Part shown: positions 1 through 12,848 of the stretch, in pieces
Layout: the number at the start of each line of letters is the position of its first letter
Position numbering within the stretch: the stretch's first letter is position 1
DNA from: Owenia fusiformis
Taxonomy: Eukaryota; Annelida; Polychaeta; Sabellida; Oweniidae
Length of the DNA: 64,000 bases
Assembly: GCA_903813345.2 (NCBI GenBank)
Contig: CAIIXF020000004.1
Location: forward strand, 2,253,525 to 2,317,524
Reading direction: 5' to 3'
Position numbers and translations under genes: made by a program
Notes under the pieces: model-generated
Databases searched by the model: none
Told to the model about the DNA's origin: nothing
Seen by the model: only the letters and a program-made list of their open reading frames with translations

Positions 1-1107
1 GAAATACGGTAAACTCATAAATGTAAAATTATTTAATTTTCTTCAAGTAAAGGATGGACTCTGTTGAACTCTAGATAGAAATTACAAATACCAAATATTC
101 TAAAATTGATTTTTGTAAAGAGTGATCGCTAGATTCTGCCTAAAATCTTTACAAAAATATGTCCATAACTCAAACGCTTACATGTATACCAGAAGAGCGA
201 CGATTACATACCGTATATCAGGGATATACATGGCATGGATTGCCAGTTCTGTATATTGTATTAGTGGTAATAAAATGTATACTCTTGTATATGTAGTACA
301 TGTAGGTTCCACTTATATAGTCAAAACTAGAATTTATATCTTGAAACCTTTATGTTATAATTTGGCGTTATGATGTTATTTCTAGGCTTTATATCATCAT
401 TTATATCTTGGTTTTATATTTTTGATGTTAAAATAATCAGGCTTTATAATTTCATACGTTTAAGAAATAAAGTGATATGATGGATGACTTCTAATTTTGT
501 GTTCCAATTGTAAAATTTGAAAATCGGTTGCCGATTGAGGTGTCAATGGTCATAACGATACCAGTAATCATGTGTCGGTTACTGTAGTATATATGGTTGG
601 AAATATGATCTTGCGATTCATGCATGAAAAGTGCAATGTTTTTGCGTTGATGGGGGAGGGACTCGTTGTCCTTGTCGAAATGTCCTCTTATTTAACTCGA
701 CGTAAACGCAGAAAAGCAGTTAACATAACAAAGTGTATCCAAAACACACCTAATAAACACCACACGTGAAATGTGATTCTAACAAATATGTATCCAAAAA
801 CACACCCAAACACCACACGAGGAATATAATGCAAGTGCTATAATAGCTATAATTCTTAATAATTCAAAATGTCCACAAATAGTAGCAGTTCAAATAGCAA
901 CTGTTGTTAAACCGACTTCACGTTTCCCTGAATAGTTTATACAGCGTAAATACAAACTTAATAACACTCAATGAAGCTATCAATATTCGTACAACTTTGC
1001 TAAATATACAGAGTACATTTCAAACTGGACGAATTTCTGTCAACATTCATTTAGAATCTCTTGAACACGATTTTCAGCTATAGAAGAAAACACCAATTTT
1101 GATAACC
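1..1107. other. AT-rich sequence, no gene recognised
   Basis: Short open frames here have no recognisable motif and no splice context that would mark them as exons. The last ~100 bases are the 5' flank of the truncated dioxygenase copy that follows. Confidence 0.5.
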
Positions 1108-1365
1108 ATGAATTTAGTAGCGTTGATGCTCGTGGGATTTTTCTCAACTGTTATTTCAGCATCAAATTCATCAGTTTGCGAACCAACAAAAGACGATACT
1201 CTTGGACCGTTTTACAAACCAGATACACCTGCGAAGGACCACATTTGTATTACATACGCAAACTATACCAATCTTCAGAAAATCATGATGAGCGGCTACG
1301 TCAGGAATATCAGTTGTGATACCGCAACCGCAGAAATGAACACATATTATAACTTCAAGTTATAA
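1108..1365 (+). pseudogene. Truncated secreted intradiol dioxygenase (5' fragment)
   Basis: From the ATG at 1108 the frame encodes a hydrophobic signal peptide (NLVALMLVGFFSTVISA) and then the same N-terminal block as the two intact copies: CEPT.DD..GPFYKPDT..KDHIC, then SGYVRN. Similarity stops at about 1320, after a conserved cysteine, and the frame ends 15 codons later. Everything carrying the four iron ligands is missing, so it cannot be an active dioxygenase. The sequence after the break (1371-1510) is unusually GC-rich and palindromic, which suggests that an insertion or rearrangement removed the 3' two thirds. Same strand as the two intact copies at 15.0 and 18.4 kb. A tiny secreted peptide product is possible but unlikely. 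Confidence 0.85.
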
Positions 1366-3106
1366 TTTCTACGGCTAGCCCGCGGCCTGTAAAAAACCCA
1401 TACGGAGACTGCAAAGCGAACGTAGTTTTCCAACGCTCGCCGCAGGAAATCACGATCTGCGGTCGACGTACGGCTGCCGTACGACAAATGTGACTGGGAT
1501 GTCAACCGGAATCAATGCCTTTACAGAGATGTTATCTTTCATCCGAGGACAAATCTGACTCGAACATATGTTCCTGGTGTTAGTTGTCGTCTCATGACGA
1601 CCAAATAATGCCTCTCTGGTCAACACAACACCAAGTCAATCCAACTCAATTCATTTCAACCATTAAAATACAAAATGCATTTTAAAAATACATAAATCAA
1701 AAATGCTACGTTTTAAGGATTATTTATTTGTCCAAACTATATGATTTTTGGCAAGTCATTAAGTTAGACCATTATTCACACCTTGCAGAGCCACTTCATT
1801 TGTGAATACTGGTCATCTCAGGCAGTCTTCCTATTTTATGATATACGGGTTGTTTTGAAGCGTAGATAATTACAAACGACTTTTCTTTATTTGTCATCTG
1901 TTTATTATTTCAGATGTAATTTAAGAAATTGGCTTTTGTCACAGTTGCGAGTAAATTCCGTGCACTGTCCGTTTATTACATTTGATACGATCCGTGCTTT
2001 TAAGAATCAGTTGTATCAAGCATACATATTATTTTTCTTTTAGAAGTGTACCAGTGTCTTTACTCACAAAGGAAACTATTTCTTTGAATTATTTCATTAC
2101 TTTGGTCAATGAACTCAAATCATTAATTATTAGTGTGCGTCTCTTTTGAAATTTGTTTCTTGGTTCAGATCTGAGGGATCATGTTACTTGTCCCCTAATA
2201 ACCCAGAGTGTTAGTAAAATTATTACACACTTGGTTTAAAGGATCCATGTAAAGTTTGAAAATAAGTTTTTATCATTCATTCATTTATTATTCATGACTT
2301 TAATGCTATTTTATAGATATTTGAAAAATGATTATTTTTTCTCAAATATTCAAATTTCCCGCATTTTTAACGTAAAAGTTGAAATGTCTTAACCATACAA
2401 TATTCCATCGCGCATTCTAACACCATTGCTAAGATTGAACAAAGGACACTCTATTTCAATAAAAATGCCATATCTTATGTCCCTGTAAAATGTTTTAGAA
2501 CTTTTTGAAAAATATTTAAAACAAAATGTTTTTCCGTCAATATTTTCAAAATAAACTTTCAAAATTAACCAATATTGCTTGTCGTACTAGGTTGAAAAGA
2601 AGAATATATTATGTTGTAGAATTTGAAATTAATTTCATGTTTAATATTACTGTATCATTGGTTTCTGCGAGAACTTAAATTTAAAATGCATTTTTTCTCT
2701 GAACCACTTATTTATCAACCACTATCCTAAATATCAATTTGTTTTCGTCAAAAAATTTTAGGATGAATCCTTCTAAAACTTATTTGATGATATGTGTGAC
2801 CTCTTAAATTTAGTTTTGAATAAATTGACGATTTTCGAACAAAAAGTTCTTCAAAAACTACTACAAAAGACTACACCATAAGCCAAAGTGGTTTTATTTG
2901 GGGACTTTATATTAACTCGTGTATGTCTTCAACATATCGCTAATATTGGCAAATCAAAAATCTCAAAACATGACACTTACGGTGCCCTGTCATAATAATT
3001 CTTTCATTTCCTCATATTCAATTATTCAATGATTGATGATTGATTTCACCGTTGCAGAAGTTCGTGAACATAGGAGACTGGTCTGTTTTTATCGTACCTA
3101 ACAAAA
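1366..3106. other. Intergenic; GC-rich palindromic patch then AT-rich sequence
   Basis: 1371-1510 is much richer in GC and CpG than its surroundings and holds short palindromes such as GTACGGCTGCCGTAC, in the style of the GC-rich ends of the TIR transposon at 47-49 kb. It may be a transposon remnant that truncated the preceding gene. The rest is AT-rich with no recognisable coding sequence. Confidence 0.45.
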
Positions 3107-4197
3107 GGTTGGATTTGGATTTTCCGTCCTAAAATCTTAACTTTCTACAGGTTTCCAGCCAAACCATTTGAGGGATTCATCTGAAATTTTCAGGGATGTT
3201 TCTACATATCAACGTCAAGAACTGATTAGTTTTTGGGAATTCTGGGTAAATTTTAAGGTGGCCATTTTGGATTTTCCGTCCTAAAATCTTCACTTTCAAG
3301 ACTTGTCTACAGGTTTTCAGTCAAACCATTTGAGGGATTCATCTGAAATTTTCAGGGATGTTTCTACATATCAACGTCAATAACTGATTAGTTTTTATCT
3401 TCACTTTCAAGACTTGTCTACTGGTTCCCAGCCAAACCATTTGAGGGATTCATCTGAAATTTTCAGGGATGTTTCTACATATCAACGTCAAGGACTGATT
3501 CGTTTTTATCTTCACTTTCAAGACTTGTCTACTGGTTCCCAGCCAAACCATTTGAGGGATTCATCTGAAATTTTCAGGGATGTTTCTACATATCAACGTC
3601 AAGGACAAATAATATTTTGGGCATTCTGGGTAAATTTTAAGGTGGCCATTTGGATTTTCCGTCCTAAAATCTTCACTTTCAAGACTTGTCTACAGGTTTT
3701 CAGCCAAACCATTTGAGGGATTCATCTGAAATTTTCAGGGATGTTTCTACATATTAACGTCAAGAACTGATTAGTTTTTGGGCATTCTGGGTAAATTTTA
3801 AGGTGGCCATTTTGGATTTTTCGTCCTAAAATCTTTACTTTCAAGACTTGTCTACAGGTTTTCAGCCAAACCTTTTGAGGGATTCATCTGAAATTTTCAG
3901 GGATGTTTCTACATATCAACGTCAAGAACTGATTAGTTTTTGGGCATTCTGGTTAAATTTTAAGGTGGCCATTTTGGATTTTCTGTCCTAAAATCTTCAC
4001 TTTCAAGACTTGTCTACAGATTTTCAGCCAAACCATTTGAGGGATTTATCTGAAATTTTCAGGGATGTCTCTACATATCAACGTCAAGAACTGATTGGTT
4101 TTTGGGCATTCTGGGTAAATTTTAAGGTGGCCATTTTGGATTTTCCAACCTAAAATATTCACTTTCAAGACTTGTCTACAGGTTTCCAGCCAAACCG
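3107..4197. repeat. Tandem satellite, 162-bp unit with 111-bp deletion variants
   Basis: Seven tandem copies of a unit containing GGATGTTTCTACATAT, at about 3194, 3356, 3467, 3578, 3738, 3900 and 4062. Spacings are near 162, 111, 111, 160, 162 and 162. The two short units share one internal deletion of the stretch containing TTCTGGGTAAATTTTAAGG, so a deleted unit was itself copied. Open frames across the array follow the repeat and have no sign of selection. Confidence 0.93.
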
Positions 4198-7100
4198 TTC
4201 ACATTTTTACATATGTTACACGGTGATAAGTTCTAGAGCTGATTAACTTTTCTGCGGTCATCTTGCTTTCTTGGTCAACAAGACCACAATGCTGTGTTTT
4301 AGGTACGATATTGTTCACGTCTGTGCCTTGTTTAGTATTAGATGTACTACTTGATGAATTGCAAATTGATCATATGACGCAAATAAAACATGAGTGATGT
4401 ATCCTCAGATTTTGATTAGCAAAGGTTGCCAATTATGTGATGCCAGTTATGTCTCACGGTGTTATCAACTATATTATATTTAATTAGGATTCGTGACTAA
4501 TTAGTTCGTAGAAAGCCATAGGCCGTAATGCGAGAGGGTGGTCGGATGATTTTGTAACCCCAATGTTATTATCTTTTTTATTGACTGAGATACAACGTTT
4601 CCAATACAATATTGTGGCGCACAACTGTTCATGACTCCGTTTTGTTTCAAACTGGTGGTGATACATCCATGAAATTTTGAACATCTTTGTCAGATGTCTG
4701 CAAAACAGTATAACCATATTTTTATAGAAATGTCCTCCAGGTACGGGGATCTTTTTTCCTTATTTCACGAGTTCTTGGTAGAATTCCCACGACAACAGAA
4801 TCGTTGATTTAATACCCCACCGTTGTTACGTAAACGGAACGGGTAAGAAGTTCAGATCTTTTTTTGAAGTTTCGTTTACGTAACAAAAGTGAAGTATTAA
4901 ATCGACAATTATGTTGTCTCCTGAACTATATGTTCGCAAACAAAAAGGACCAAAAGGACCAAAAGGTCAAAAAGGACGCCTAAAAGCTGACATTCCCGCC
5001 TTTTCAATGGTATATTGGAATCATTGGACACATATGGTCATTCTTTCTGTACTAAGGAGCACATTTTGATTACTTTCTTCTATTAAACACCAGATGTTTT
5101 GCAATAAAACACATTTAAACTAAATGGTCTACCCGAGGCAGTCAGGTTTCTAAAGCAGCTATTTTTGCAACAAACAAGTGGCCATCTCACTTCTTATAAT
5201 TTGATATCGTTGTTATGTTGCATCGCGCAAAGCAAAGATTAAAGAATCATATTTACAAGAAGATATGGTCTTGGTAGCCAGGGACGTCATTACAGTTATT
5301 TACTTATGCAATAGGAATTCATTGAATTATAAAATGAAGAGGAACGGAGGCGTCACACAATATCAATTCATATCATCGGAACGGAAACAGAGACTGAGAT
5401 TTGATTCAAACAAGCTGAATAAAATCCGAAAAATTATTAATAATACTGAAATCCTATAAAAATCATACATTTTCAATTTGAGTATATAATAAGTAATAAT
5501 ATAAACAAATAGAAAATCAAACATGCCTGTTGCATTATGCTATTAGATCTCTATACATACATGTTGAAGAAAATGGAATTTCGCGAAAAGTTGATTCAAA
5601 CATAAAGAAGACGGAACGAGGTAAGTGGGATTTTAAAATTTAATCCATTTCAGATGAGGATATGAAGGAGATGTTGCCAGCCTATTTTCAAACTGGTATC
5701 ATTTTTATTTTTATAAAAATAAAATAAAATGTAAAATATGGGATTTTCTGATATTTTTGTAACTTTGTTAAATTGTTCTATTTGCACTTTTTTCATTTCT
5801 AGAATAAGTTGAACATATTTGAATAATTTGATAACAGAAAGTACACAAAATAACCTTTAAACATTTTAGAACTTACACTCTCCTCCAAAAGTGTGGCAAA
5901 CTTAGCTCCCCATTGGACTACGTTTTAAAGCCTCTTTATGTTTTGAATTTGTATTTACTTATCCTGCTGTATAAATAACTCTGATAAAGGTGAAGATGTA
6001 ACCTGACTTTATTTCTTATACCTCTAATAAAATTAGATTTCGCGATCGGGATATCTTTTCTGTAAAATATTCACCAAAACATATTTTTATATATAGAAAA
6101 TTGAAAAACGTTTAGTTTCTTGAAAATAAATTTTGAATTCGTAGACCTATAACTTTGTTAAACCTGAAGAAACATCAATTTTTGTTAAATAAAGTTAGCA
6201 AATTAATGGTCTACTTACTAAACTTGCCTTGCGAGAACTTGGATGGATGAATAATCTGTCATATGACTTGCGGCAAATCTACCATTTCCCATTGGTTACC
6301 ATGGAATGGTAGTTTTCAAAAATTCACCAGATTTGTCATTTAGCAAAGTTAAAGCAGAGCGTCCAAGACTTTTGGATCACCTCTCGTATATCATAAACTT
6401 AATTTTTTCTTTCATAAACAAGAATTTGAATAAAGATACTTTAACACTCTATCCAATGGGAGGGTTTAGGAGGAGACTTTATACCCGAGCCTCAGTTCAT
6501 AGGTGTGACATATTTTAAATCAAATTGAACAATTTAAAAATTCTACGGGGAAGTTTTCTTTTAACAAGCACTCTAAACCTCATCTAAATGCTTGTTTAGA
6601 AAAGTGAAGCCATGGTTGCTTTATAACTCTAGATCAATACATTTGGGTTGTTGAATTAAGATGTTTTCAGTTTAATTTTTTGTTTAAGGCGCAGTGTCTT
6701 ATAGATGTAGAAGTTCTGTATAGATGTTGACATAAATCAATCAACAGCAACCGAATGTTTAAATCTTGGAGCTTCTAATCCGGAGGTAATTTCGCAATCC
6801 AGCTGTATTTTTGACATAATTGCTGTTATAAGATATTATTGCACACGACAGAATCAAAATCTCACCATTCTTATTCTTAGCTTTGTGTACTTTATATTAT
6901 CTTATGGATGCAGCTGCCAGATCGCATTCCATTGCATCATAGCGTATATGCTTGTTATTGTATATTGTTGTGTTATTGGTGTTGAGGACGTGTTTAATTA
7001 AGTAATCGAATATGTAACCATTGGTAATTCCCTCATGTGTGAGACAAATGAGCCAGACCACAAAAAAAGGGGTTTTATCACAGATTTTTTCAATATTCTG

Positions 7101-7700
7101 ATTTTCTGTTTTTCTTAAAACGCACAAAGAGACCTTTCAATTGAGCCATGGTTTATGTCTTAACATTTTTTGCAGATATTAGACCGAAAAGACGGGTTTG
7201 AATTGAGCACATTGTCCTACCCTTGGCACATTTTTGGCTCTGTAGCACAATTTTTATTTTTGTAATAAGACCGATTTTCGTATGGCCAGGCTCAAATACA
7301 GACTCAACGAAGTAAAAATCAGGTTTCCTGCTTTGTATATATCTTTTTTATTTTAATATATAGTTTATTTCGTGATTTCCTCTATTTTTCCTATTTTCAA
7401 GGATATAGATTGTTTCCAAGTCATCACATTTTTTTTTATTTCTTTTGCATTTCATTTTCGTCCGTCTTGGTCTTCCTTATACATTCATTAGTTATTGACG
7501 GAACTGAGCTGTTGAGAAAATTTGAGGTGTTTGCCATGATTGAGGTTACTTATATTCTTATGGTCTAAATGGACTGTTACAGTGTACACCTAATGTCTCA
7601 TAATAGCTGCTTCCGCTTGCCGAGGCTCATTTTCATGGTTAAGTCTATTTTTACCACCTTACTCAGAAATTCCTCAAAAATGAACAAAATGGACACAAAG
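4198..7700. other. Intergenic, no gene recognised
   Basis: AT-rich sequence. It holds a hairpin (4791-4918) and a short GGACCAAAA tandem near 4950. Open frames near 5265, 6306 and 6897 (minus) have no recognisable domain or splice context. Confidence 0.45.
4791..4918. repeat. Short hairpin (MITE-like)
   Basis: The left arm GACAACAGAATCGTTGATTT is matched in reverse complement by ATTAAATCGACAATTATGTT and the GTC after it. Inside it a second pair of GTTACGTAAACG / CGTTTACGTAAC lies symmetrically. The total length of about 128 bp suits a small foldback or MITE. Confidence 0.7.
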
Positions 7701-7759
7701 TTCATCCTTATCTTATCCCTCTGTCAAGCTTTTAACATCATCTAATGAGGAACTTGTCA

Positions 7760-8210
7760 GAATATTATAAGGACTTCTATATAGCTCCATTGGGTTGTCA
7801 AACGCCTTTTCAAAGTCTAAATAAAGTATATATATAAAATCATCCCTGTCTTACTCGTAGTTTTAAACGTAAATGTTCGATTGTATCAAATTACAGCTTT
7901 GAACTCTCTTTGAACGTCTGTTCATGTATTTTCTATTCTTATTGCAAGGCATTTTGTGGTGAGCTTATGGTCTTAGATAAGAAGATGTTTATGTTGCCAA
8001 GCTTTATGTAATATTTTGTCTCTGTCTTTCGTCGGACTCCGTGCAATTACCACTTCTTTCTGTTTACATTTCTCTCACTCCAAATGCTGTTTTAAAAGCT
8101 TTAGACTATTAAACATGGTATTCTCTCCTGAAAGCTTTTGGAAAATTCAGCGGTCAGTCCATCTGAACCAGGTAATTTGTAGTTTAAGTTATTTCTTAGG
8201 TGTATATAGC
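7760..8210 (-). pseudogene. Degenerate L1-like LINE reverse transcriptase relic
   Basis: Read on the minus strand, three RT landmarks appear in the right order but in different frames. LPGSDGLTAEFSKSF (complement of about 8131-8186) matches the block before the RT fingers. DHKLTTKCLAIRIEN (about 7940-7985) matches the DYKI.TKxLAxRI block. YILYLDFEKAFD (about 7798-7834) is the first catalytic motif. Stops and frameshifts separate them, so this is an old dead copy. The intact order and spacing make chance unlikely. No target-site duplication or tail was identified. Confidence 0.75.
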
Positions 8211-8978
8211 TTTTCACGATTCACTGTTATGTAATATCTTCAAATGCTTTATTCAATGAGATTTTGGGAGACTGACATTGTGAATCATTAAGGACCATTT
8301 TTGTTGGTATATATTTGAATTTTGATATTTTGGAGTAGAACTTTGATGTTTGCAGTTATTTTCTTGGAATTGGATATAGTAGATACATTAAGAAATAGCA
8401 TAACTCATGTCCGTTTTCCCATTCTTTAGTTTGACTTCATTTGATGTAGCTAGACCAATACTACCACTACAATCTAATTATCCATCTATGTAACGAGTCT
8501 TCTATTACAAACGTATTACAATGTGACTGTATTATATTCCATGTACAGTAATTAATTGGTCATTTGTTTATCCTTAGGACCTATTAGTAACTTTTGCTCT
8601 CTTTCTATTTCAGCAAACCCTAGAAGACTGTGTCATCTTATTGCCATTTAACGGAGCCCTTAATGGTCATCCGAACCGTTGTCATGTATCATAACAGATG
8701 TGAACGATGATTCCATGGGACAGGGCAGAACCTCCAAAAGGCAATTGATATCTGCACTACTCATATCAACCAAGCATCACCTATGAGAATAGCAAGCAAT
8801 ATCAATACAATAAAAACATTTAAATTTGACTTCAAACACTAATTGCAACCAGTAAAACATTACTATAACAAACTGCTTGTCAGCATATTATGTTACTTAT
8901 AATCAAAATATTATAATCAATAGAAATGATCTGAAATCACAGCAACTACACTGTATAGTATACATAAACAATATCACC

Positions 8979-10022
8979 ATGGCAACCAATGAAACCATAA
9001 TAAACAGTACAAGTGTCATTCAAATTAATATAACCGAAAATTCAAAAAGATTAACAACTGAAAATATGAATGAGATGTATGTTGAAATGCTCAAACCCAT
9101 TCTGCCTCCTGCGGAGCTTTCTATTCACTTGGTGGTAGAGATCCTTCTGATGGTTCTTATATGTAGCAGCAACATAATGGTCCTGGTAAGCATGTCCGTG
9201 CATAAGTGCCTGCACACTGTCACCAATATGTTTCTTGTCAGTTTGGCCATAGCCGACTTGTTGATGGGGCTGTTTGGCTGCCCTCTTGATATCATCATTC
9301 TCTATATCATGCCGTTGCACCTTGGACGTCACATCCAGGACAAATGGTTGTGTGCGGCTAGGCTATTCTGTCATAATGTTTCCGCAGGGGCATCTGTATA
9401 CAGCATGGTTGGGATAGCTATAGATCGTTTCATCGCGGTCAAATATCCACTAAGATACCGTGAATTGATAACGCATACGCGTGTTGGAATCTTCATTGGT
9501 TGTATATGGGTGTACATCATAATCGGATCGTCGGTCAACTTCCTCGGAGACATTGTCAAGTTTGGTCCAGGGGATACCTGCCGCTCGGTCCAAGTGCGCG
9601 ATCCCAACTTTGTGCTGTTCGTGAAATGTAATATATTGGTAACATTCTTGGTCAGTACTTTTGCTCATATTGTAGTTGCCATTGTGGCGACACACCAACG
9701 GGCAAAGGTGGCTTCAGAATTAGCCGCGTTTAACAACAACCTAGCTGTGGCATACAAGAAAGAAAATCGAATTACAAAAACAATGTCTTTGATTGTTGGA
9801 CTGTTTGTCCTTTGTTGGTTGCCCTATATATTGATCACAATGGTGAAATTCAAGGGATCAGAACCAAAATGGTTCAAACATTTGTTTAGTTTCACCGTCG
9901 AGATTTCAATTGCAAATAGCTTGATCAATCCTTGGATTTATGCTTTTCGACTTAAGTTGTGGAGAAAAGCAATGAAAAATGTGCTTTTTTGCAAGTACAA
10001 TGCTCACGTATCTGATGATTAA
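8979..10022 (+). CDS. Rhodopsin-family (class A) G protein-coupled receptor
   Basis: Single-exon gene of 347 aa. The ATG at 8979 sits in a good start context (CACCATGG); the open frame upstream has no ATG. The extracellular N-terminus (1-45) has N-glycosylation sites at NETI, NSTS and NITE. Seven hydrophobic segments follow. Landmarks: SLAIADLL in TM2; Cys125 and Cys201 for the TM3-ECL2 disulfide; DRF (149-151) in place of DRY at the end of TM3, followed by IAVKYPLRY; CWLP (279-282) in TM6; NSLINPWIY (313-321) for NPxxY in TM7; Cys338 as a possible palmitoylation site. The TM3 end and TM7 look most like adenosine or other amine/nucleoside-type receptors, but the ligand cannot be assigned. The N-terminus is short, with no leucine-rich or other large domain. 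Minus-strand open frames across it are shadows. Confidence 0.95.
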   Translation: MATNETIINSTSVIQINITENSKRLTTENMNEMYVEMLKPILPPAELSIHLVVEILLMVLICSSNIMVLVSMSVHKCLHTVTNMFLVSLAIADLLMGLFGCPLDIIILYIMPLHLGRHIQDKWLCAARLFCHNVSAGASVYSMVGIAIDRFIAVKYPLRYRELITHTRVGIFIGCIWVYIIIGSSVNFLGDIVKFGPGDTCRSVQVRDPNFVLFVKCNILVTFLVSTFAHIVVAIVATHQRAKVASELAAFNNNLAVAYKKENRITKTMSLIVGLFVLCWLPYILITMVKFKGSEPKWFKHLFSFTVEISIANSLINPWIYAFRLKLWRKAMKNVLFCKYNAHVSDD

Positions 10023-10738
10023 CCCTAATGTGGATAGTCTATTTTTATAGCACTAATTAATAGGGGATGGGGGGATGGATTGTCAGATGGCCCCCTCCCC
10101 TGGTGTTTCCAAAATTGAGGGGTATAGTAAAATTAAGGTACCATATTATAGGTCATTCAAAACTCTCGAGGAAGGCCTACTGAAATCTCAAAAATAGGTC
10201 AGATGAGGTCAAACGAAACATCACAAATGGGGGAGGGGGGGGGGACAAAACACAGTTTAGGATTTATTGAATAAAGGATTATTTTGCAACATGAAAATCC
10301 TAGATAATACCTCTGGGTATACTACCGTTTAAAATCGGTTGCATCTCAGCCAACGAACTCGCAAAAAACGTATCGAAAATAAGCATATTTGAGCCAAAAA
10401 TTGCAGCATAGACCAATTTTCATAATCCCTTGCTTCTAATTGAAGATGCCGTATGAAGGTGCAATCAAATATAACATAGAACATCATTTTTATTATATAT
10501 TTACTGATTAAAATAAACTATTTCAAAATAAATAAGGTCATCCGATATGACAGAATTTTTTCTATGATATTAGCAATTGCATTGCAATTCACTAGTTCAT
10601 CACACACTTCGAACTATTCTGTAATATTTTGACGCATACATATTTACTATTTTGTAAATTTCATGCATATTCAGAAGGATAAATGACTAAAAATAGCCGC
10701 GAAATGTAAAACAACTCGAGGAGAGGGGAGAATAAATT
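10023..10738. other. 3' flank of GPCR, G-rich tracts, no gene
   Basis: Contains G-runs near 10070 and 10230 (a run of nine G) that could form G-quadruplex-like structures. Otherwise AT-rich without recognisable coding sequence. Confidence 0.45.
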
Positions 10739-10739
10739 G

Positions 10740-12430
10740 TTTATGCAAAACTAAATATTGAGTTAGAATTGAGATTTCGAAGTGAGGGAATCTGTAGATT
10801 TGACTTTTCGTAGTGTTGAAATATGTAGAATTGATATAGCATAGTGTTGAAAGGCATGGCATAGCGCTTACTACTTGAATATGTTCATCATGTAGTGTTA
10901 TTAAATGTATCAAATGTTTAGAGTGATAATAAAAAAAGGCCACACGGTCGTCAGCGCTCTGCATGAAAATGGGTATCTCAAATGTTAAAGTCCCCGATAA
11001 ATCGGGCTACGTATACCGCCGTGTTTACATTAGGGGATTAGAAGAGTTTATTTTTTATTTAGGTATGCAAGCTACGTATATCAATATTAGGCCTTCATTC
11101 ATGTACTCGTGTGCATGTAATCAGCATGCCCTTCAATATTATGTAAACCAGGCTATTCAAGTATAATGTACACTATTTATGTGTGTACTACATACAATAC
11201 AATTCCCTGGGAAACAAAACACAAATACGTTTTATATGTTCAAAATGAGCCATATGATTGATGCAAACACTAAATAGCTTCATAAATAACATCTACAAAG
11301 TATATCTAATAGTAATTTTCAATTTCAATGTTGAAACTTCCCTGGTTAAGATTATATGGGAAATCATCACGAGACGAAGATCGTTCGCCTTCCTGGCTTA
11401 CCTCTGAATCGTGTACCGGGCAATCTCTTTATATAGTTTAGCGAGAGCGGTGCGCCTGCGCAGTTTTAAACTTTGGCGCACACTTTAAGTAGAATTGTAG
11501 AATTGATATGTCACAGTGCTTAAGTGTTGGAATTGATATTTTGTAGTAATTGAATCTGTAGATTTGACATTTCTTAGTGTTGAAATATGAAAAATTGATA
11601 TCGCATAGTGCTGAAAGACATGGCATAGCGCTTACTGCTTAAATATGTTCATCATGTAGTGTTATTAAATGTATCAAATGTTTAGAGTGATAATAAAAAA
11701 GGCCACACGGTCGTCAGCGCTCTGCATGAAAATGGGTATCTCAAATGTTAAGTAGAATTGTAGAATTGATATGTCACAGTGCTTAAGTGTTGAAATTGAT
11801 ATTTCGTAGAAATTAAATCAGTAGATTTGACATTTCGTAGTGTTGAAAAATGAAGAATTGATATCGCATAGTGCTGAGAGACATGGCATAGTGCTTACTG
11901 CTTAAATGTACATCATAGTGTTATTAAATGTATCAAATGTTTAGAGTGATAAAGGTTTTACAATTGGTCAGCACTCTGTTTGAAAATGGGTATCTCATAT
12001 TTTAAGTGTGAGAAAATGTACTACTAATGATATATCAAATTATTATAGTATGAACGCTGACATTTGTAGAATTGATATGTCACAGTGCTAAAGTGTTAGA
12101 ATATATATTTCGTAGTAATTAAATCAGTAGATTTGATATTTTGTAGTGCTGGAATCTGAAGAATTGATATAGCATAGTGCTGAAAATGCTAGAAATGGTC
12201 ACACTACTAAAAGTGTTAGAATCGGCGTATTGTTGTGCTGAAAGTGTTAGAATGATATATCATAGTACTCAAAGTGTAAGAATGTATATATTATAGTGCT
12301 GAGAGTGTTAAGATTGGTATATTATAGTGCTGAAATTGTTAAGATTGGTATATTATAGTGCTGAGCGTGTAAGAATTTGTATATTATAGTGCTGAAAGTG
12401 TAAGAACTGGTAATAACGCTGACCGTTTCA
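10740..12430. repeat. Hierarchical repeat: ~260-bp units built from ~31-bp subunits
   Basis: The block ending GCATGAAAATGGGTATCTCA occurs at 10961 and 11723, and a diverged copy ends near 11990. The two later copies are adjacent, about 260 bp each; the first is separated from them by unrelated sequence (about 10990-11488). Each block is a series of ~31-bp variants around AATTGATAT..CATAGTGCTGA. From 12140 to 12425 only the short unit remains, about ten times (TATATTATAGTGCTGA). This is the pattern of a higher-order satellite grown from a short ancestral unit. No coding potential. Confidence 0.85.
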
Positions 12431-12848
12431 GTGTCAATATATATATTATCACTTGCCATAATATGCTTGGTCATTTATTTCCATTGCCTTGTGAATTGAT
12501 GTATTGTCCAGGTACAGCGCCATCTTTCCTGTTAATTCAAAAAACCCTTTCCACTTTTTGATTATACTAGTGAGTGACATTACAGAGATCTGATATGTTA
12601 CAATGACAGCATGATGAAAAATAATAGTATGTGTCCAAAAACATTAAAAACGTTTGTTATGTTTTTTGGACTTTATTCAGCATCTTCTAGCAAATAATAC
12701 CTCGGAATATTTTTTCCTGTACATTTATACAGATTTTCCAGAGGTTTACAGGTTTACAGATCTTATCAAAGCTGAATCTATTTTTCATCTTATTTGTCGA
12801 ATAATACTTCTAATATCATCGGTTTTTGTTGTCTGGAAACTATTTCAG

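Noticed and set aside
3414-3716. 100-aa open frame in the satellite
   Set aside because: It only reads the tandem unit in one frame; the protein repeats with the array and breaks at the unit-length change.
8877-8978. N-terminal extension of the GPCR
   Set aside because: Opens at TTG, not ATG; the ATG at 8979 has the better context and gives a normal receptor N-terminus.
9051-9698. Minus-strand open frames across the GPCR
   Set aside because: Shadows of the receptor coding sequence with no recognisable motif.
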